Positions 6,483 through 7,596 of a stretch of 7,596 bases of DNA are shown piece after piece (the stretch's first letter is position 1; each line of letters starts with the position of its first letter). Made by a program: the position numbers and the translations under genes. This stretch comes from Roseburia sp. (lineage in GTDB: Bacteria > Bacillota > Clostridia > Lachnospirales > Lachnospiraceae): NCBI GenBank assembly GCA_017621905.1, contig JAGASC010000051.1, positions 1 through 7,596 of the forward strand, read 5' to 3'. The notes under the pieces are model-generated. The model ran no database searches and was not told the DNA's origin. It worked only from the letters and a program-made list of their open reading frames with translations.

Positions 6483-6735
6483 TTTGGGCATATACAAAAA
6501 AATTGTTTCCCTATGCCCAAAAATTATTGAAATTCTTGGTAAATAAGTCTTCTATTTCAGTCATTTGGGCATATACAAAAAAATTGCTCTCCTATGCCCA
6601 CGTTTTTCCGTTTTTTTTGGGCATAGAGAACAAATTTTTTTGTATATGCCCAAACTGGCAAAAAAACAGCCTTTTTCTAATGTTTTAAGCTCCTGTTTTG
6701 GGCATAGGAAAGCAATTTTTTTGTATATGCCCAAA
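6483..6735. repeat. Mirror-symmetric array of four 39-bp palindromic repeats
   Basis: Units lie at 6483-6521, 6564-6602 (last two bases of the right arm degenerate), 6616-6654 and 6697-6735. Each is an imperfect palindrome with arms TTTGGGCATA and TATGCCCAAA and an asymmetric A/T-rich core. Units 1 and 2 have the A-run first; units 3 and 4 are inverted. Unit 2 read in reverse matches unit 4 in all but one base between the GGG and CCC blocks; unit 1 reversed differs from unit 4 at two of 39 bases. The period is 81 bp in both pairs, the outer spacers are both 42 bp yet unrelated in sequence, and the centre of symmetry is base 6609. No cas genes or transposase are present. It is most like a REP/BIME-type or MITE-like element. 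Confidence 0.8.
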
Positions 6736-6888
6736 TCAATCGTGCCAGCATATCGTCCGCCAGATAAATCGACTTTATTGTTGATATTATGTCTGACGAT
6801 ACAGTATCCATGAAATCAAACTATACAGAAAACAAGATACGATGCTTATAAACATGGTACGGTTACTTTATACGTGAAATATCATATA
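6736..6888. other. Gene-free DNA after the M18 aminopeptidase
   Basis: AT-rich sequence between the aminopeptidase stop codon and the repeat array. I see only a short GATAC-A-GTATC dyad near 6800, no U-tract terminator and no reading frame with a ribosome site. Together with 6201-6482 and the array it makes a 688-base gap between genes. Confidence 0.5.
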
Positions 6889-7596
6889 CTATAGGGAAAA
6901 GTATGCTTTCACCAGCTGCGTAAGCGCCTGCTGGTCCGCAGTTCCCATCAGCTCCCTTGCGGAATGCATCGCAAGCAGTGGGATGCCGATATCTACTGTT
7001 TTTACCGGAAGAAGCGCCGATGCAATAGAGCCTAAAGTGCCGCCGCCCGCCATGTCAGACCGGTTTACAAACTTCTGGTACGGAATTTTTTTCAGCTCAC
7101 AAAGCTGCTGAATAATGGCGATTGCCTCGCAGTCTGTGGCGTAAGACTGGGAGCTGGCCTCCTTAATACAGAAACCTCTGCCTAATACCGGCTTGTTGGT
7201 CACATCCATTTTACCTGCCTGGTTAGGATGAAGTCCGTGAGCCACATCTACAGAAAGAATCATGCTCTCATAGAGATCCGCTTCCGCAGTCTCCCCTCTT
7301 CCGATTCCTTTTAAAATCCGCAGTAACATGTCATGAAGCAAAATAGAACCTGCGCCCTGCTTACTGCGGCTTCCGATTTCCTCATGGTCAAATAACGCAA
7401 TGAGGTTGATGCCGCATTCCCGTTCCGCATCAATGATACCGGATACCAGCGCACCACAGGAAGTCAGATTGTCAAGTCTTGGAGCGGAAATAAAATCATC
7501 GTTCAAGCCGATAAATTCCTGATTTTCTTTACAGTAAACCGTCAGTTCAAAATCCAGGATATCTGTTTTTTCCACGCCAAGCTCCTGCGCCAGGAA
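6889..7596 (-). CDS. apeB: M18 family metallo-aminopeptidase (aspartyl aminopeptidase type), C-terminal part
   Basis: Open at the right window edge; 235 codons plus the TAG stop at 6891-6889 are visible, about the second half of a protein that is usually near 430 residues. It is a cytoplasmic dinuclear zinc exopeptidase that removes N-terminal residues, acidic ones in the best-known members. Counting from the first visible codon: SAPRLDNLTSCG (37-48, bridging Asp42), FDHEEIGS (69-76, the Glu pair that serves as base and metal ligand), SVDVAHGLHPN (115-125, Asp117), NRSDMAGGGTLGSI (178-191) and DIGIPLLAMHSARE (202-215, metal ligand His210). The usual GGST or CGST turn reads GGGT here. The N-terminal metal His region is outside. 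All visible ligands are intact, so the gene looks functional. Confidence 0.93.
   Translation of the reverse strand, partial: FLAQELGVEKTDILDFELTVYCKENQEFIGLNDDFISAPRLDNLTSCGALVSGIIDAERECGINLIALFDHEEIGSRSKQGAGSILLHDMLLRILKGIGRGETAEADLYESMILSVDVAHGLHPNQAGKMDVTNKPVLGRGFCIKEASSQSYATDCEAIAIIQQLCELKKIPYQKFVNRSDMAGGGTLGSIASALLPVKTVDIGIPLLAMHSARELMGTADQQALTQLVKAYFSL

Noticed and set aside
6483..6735. CRISPR array
   Set aside because: There are only four units, two of them inverted, with a 15-bp central gap and no cas genes. CRISPR repeats are all in one orientation.
6483..6735. Bidirectional intrinsic terminators for degV or apeB
   Set aside because: The hairpins are followed by A-rich or mixed sequence rather than T-runs on the minus strand, and the array lies over 150 bases after the apeB stop and upstream of degV.
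6440..6813. Two overlapping + strand reading frames of about 82 codons covering the repeat array
   Set aside because: Both would start at TTG without a ribosome site. Their internal peptide repeats are simply the translated DNA repeats, and composition is typical of random AT-rich sequence.

Overview
The window comes from a low-to-mid GC Gram-positive chromosome, most likely a gut-type member of the Clostridia close to Lachnospiraceae. This is inferred from protein style (enolase, DegV, M18 aminopeptidase, a GTG-started SGNH protein), strong purine-rich Shine-Dalgarno sequences and AT-rich intergenic DNA. No rRNA or other decisive marker is present. Every gene I can support is on the minus strand, so transcription runs from high to low coordinates.

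Layout in transcription order: (1) 7596-6889, the C-terminal part of an M18 metallo-aminopeptidase, cut by the window edge. (2) 6888-6201, a 688-base gene-free region. It holds two bulged hairpins and a striking array of four 39-bp palindromic units arranged in exact mirror symmetry about base 6609; its left end holds the degV promoter region with a perfect 7-bp dyad. (3) 6200-5355, a complete DegV-family fatty-acid-binding protein. (4) 5206-3944, FolC (folylpolyglutamate/dihydrofolate synthase), with its own strong extended -10 promoter and a very short leader. (5) 3943-3620, a gene-free stretch with a 17-bp direct repeat at 22-bp period, a consensus -10 promoter and a leader whose two inverted repeats interleave (a possible pseudoknot). 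(6) 3619-2267 and 2248-1160, a two-gene unit: an MBOAT O-acyltransferase and a membrane-anchored SGNH protein with a GTE-repeat linker, closed by an intrinsic terminator right at the stop codon. (7) 1120-929, two eno promoters, one overlapped by a sequence matching one half of the Bacillus CggR operator. (8) 928-1, the first 309 codons of enolase, carrying an unusual Cys- and acid-containing insertion.

Most genes are housekeeping or envelope functions with separate promoters rather than one operon. The MBOAT and SGNH genes form the only clear functional pair and probably O-acylate an exported glycan or wall polymer. The least explained part is the mirror-symmetric repeat array at 6483-6735. 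I see no CRISPR-Cas, transposase, integrase, toxin-antitoxin, phage or RNA gene.
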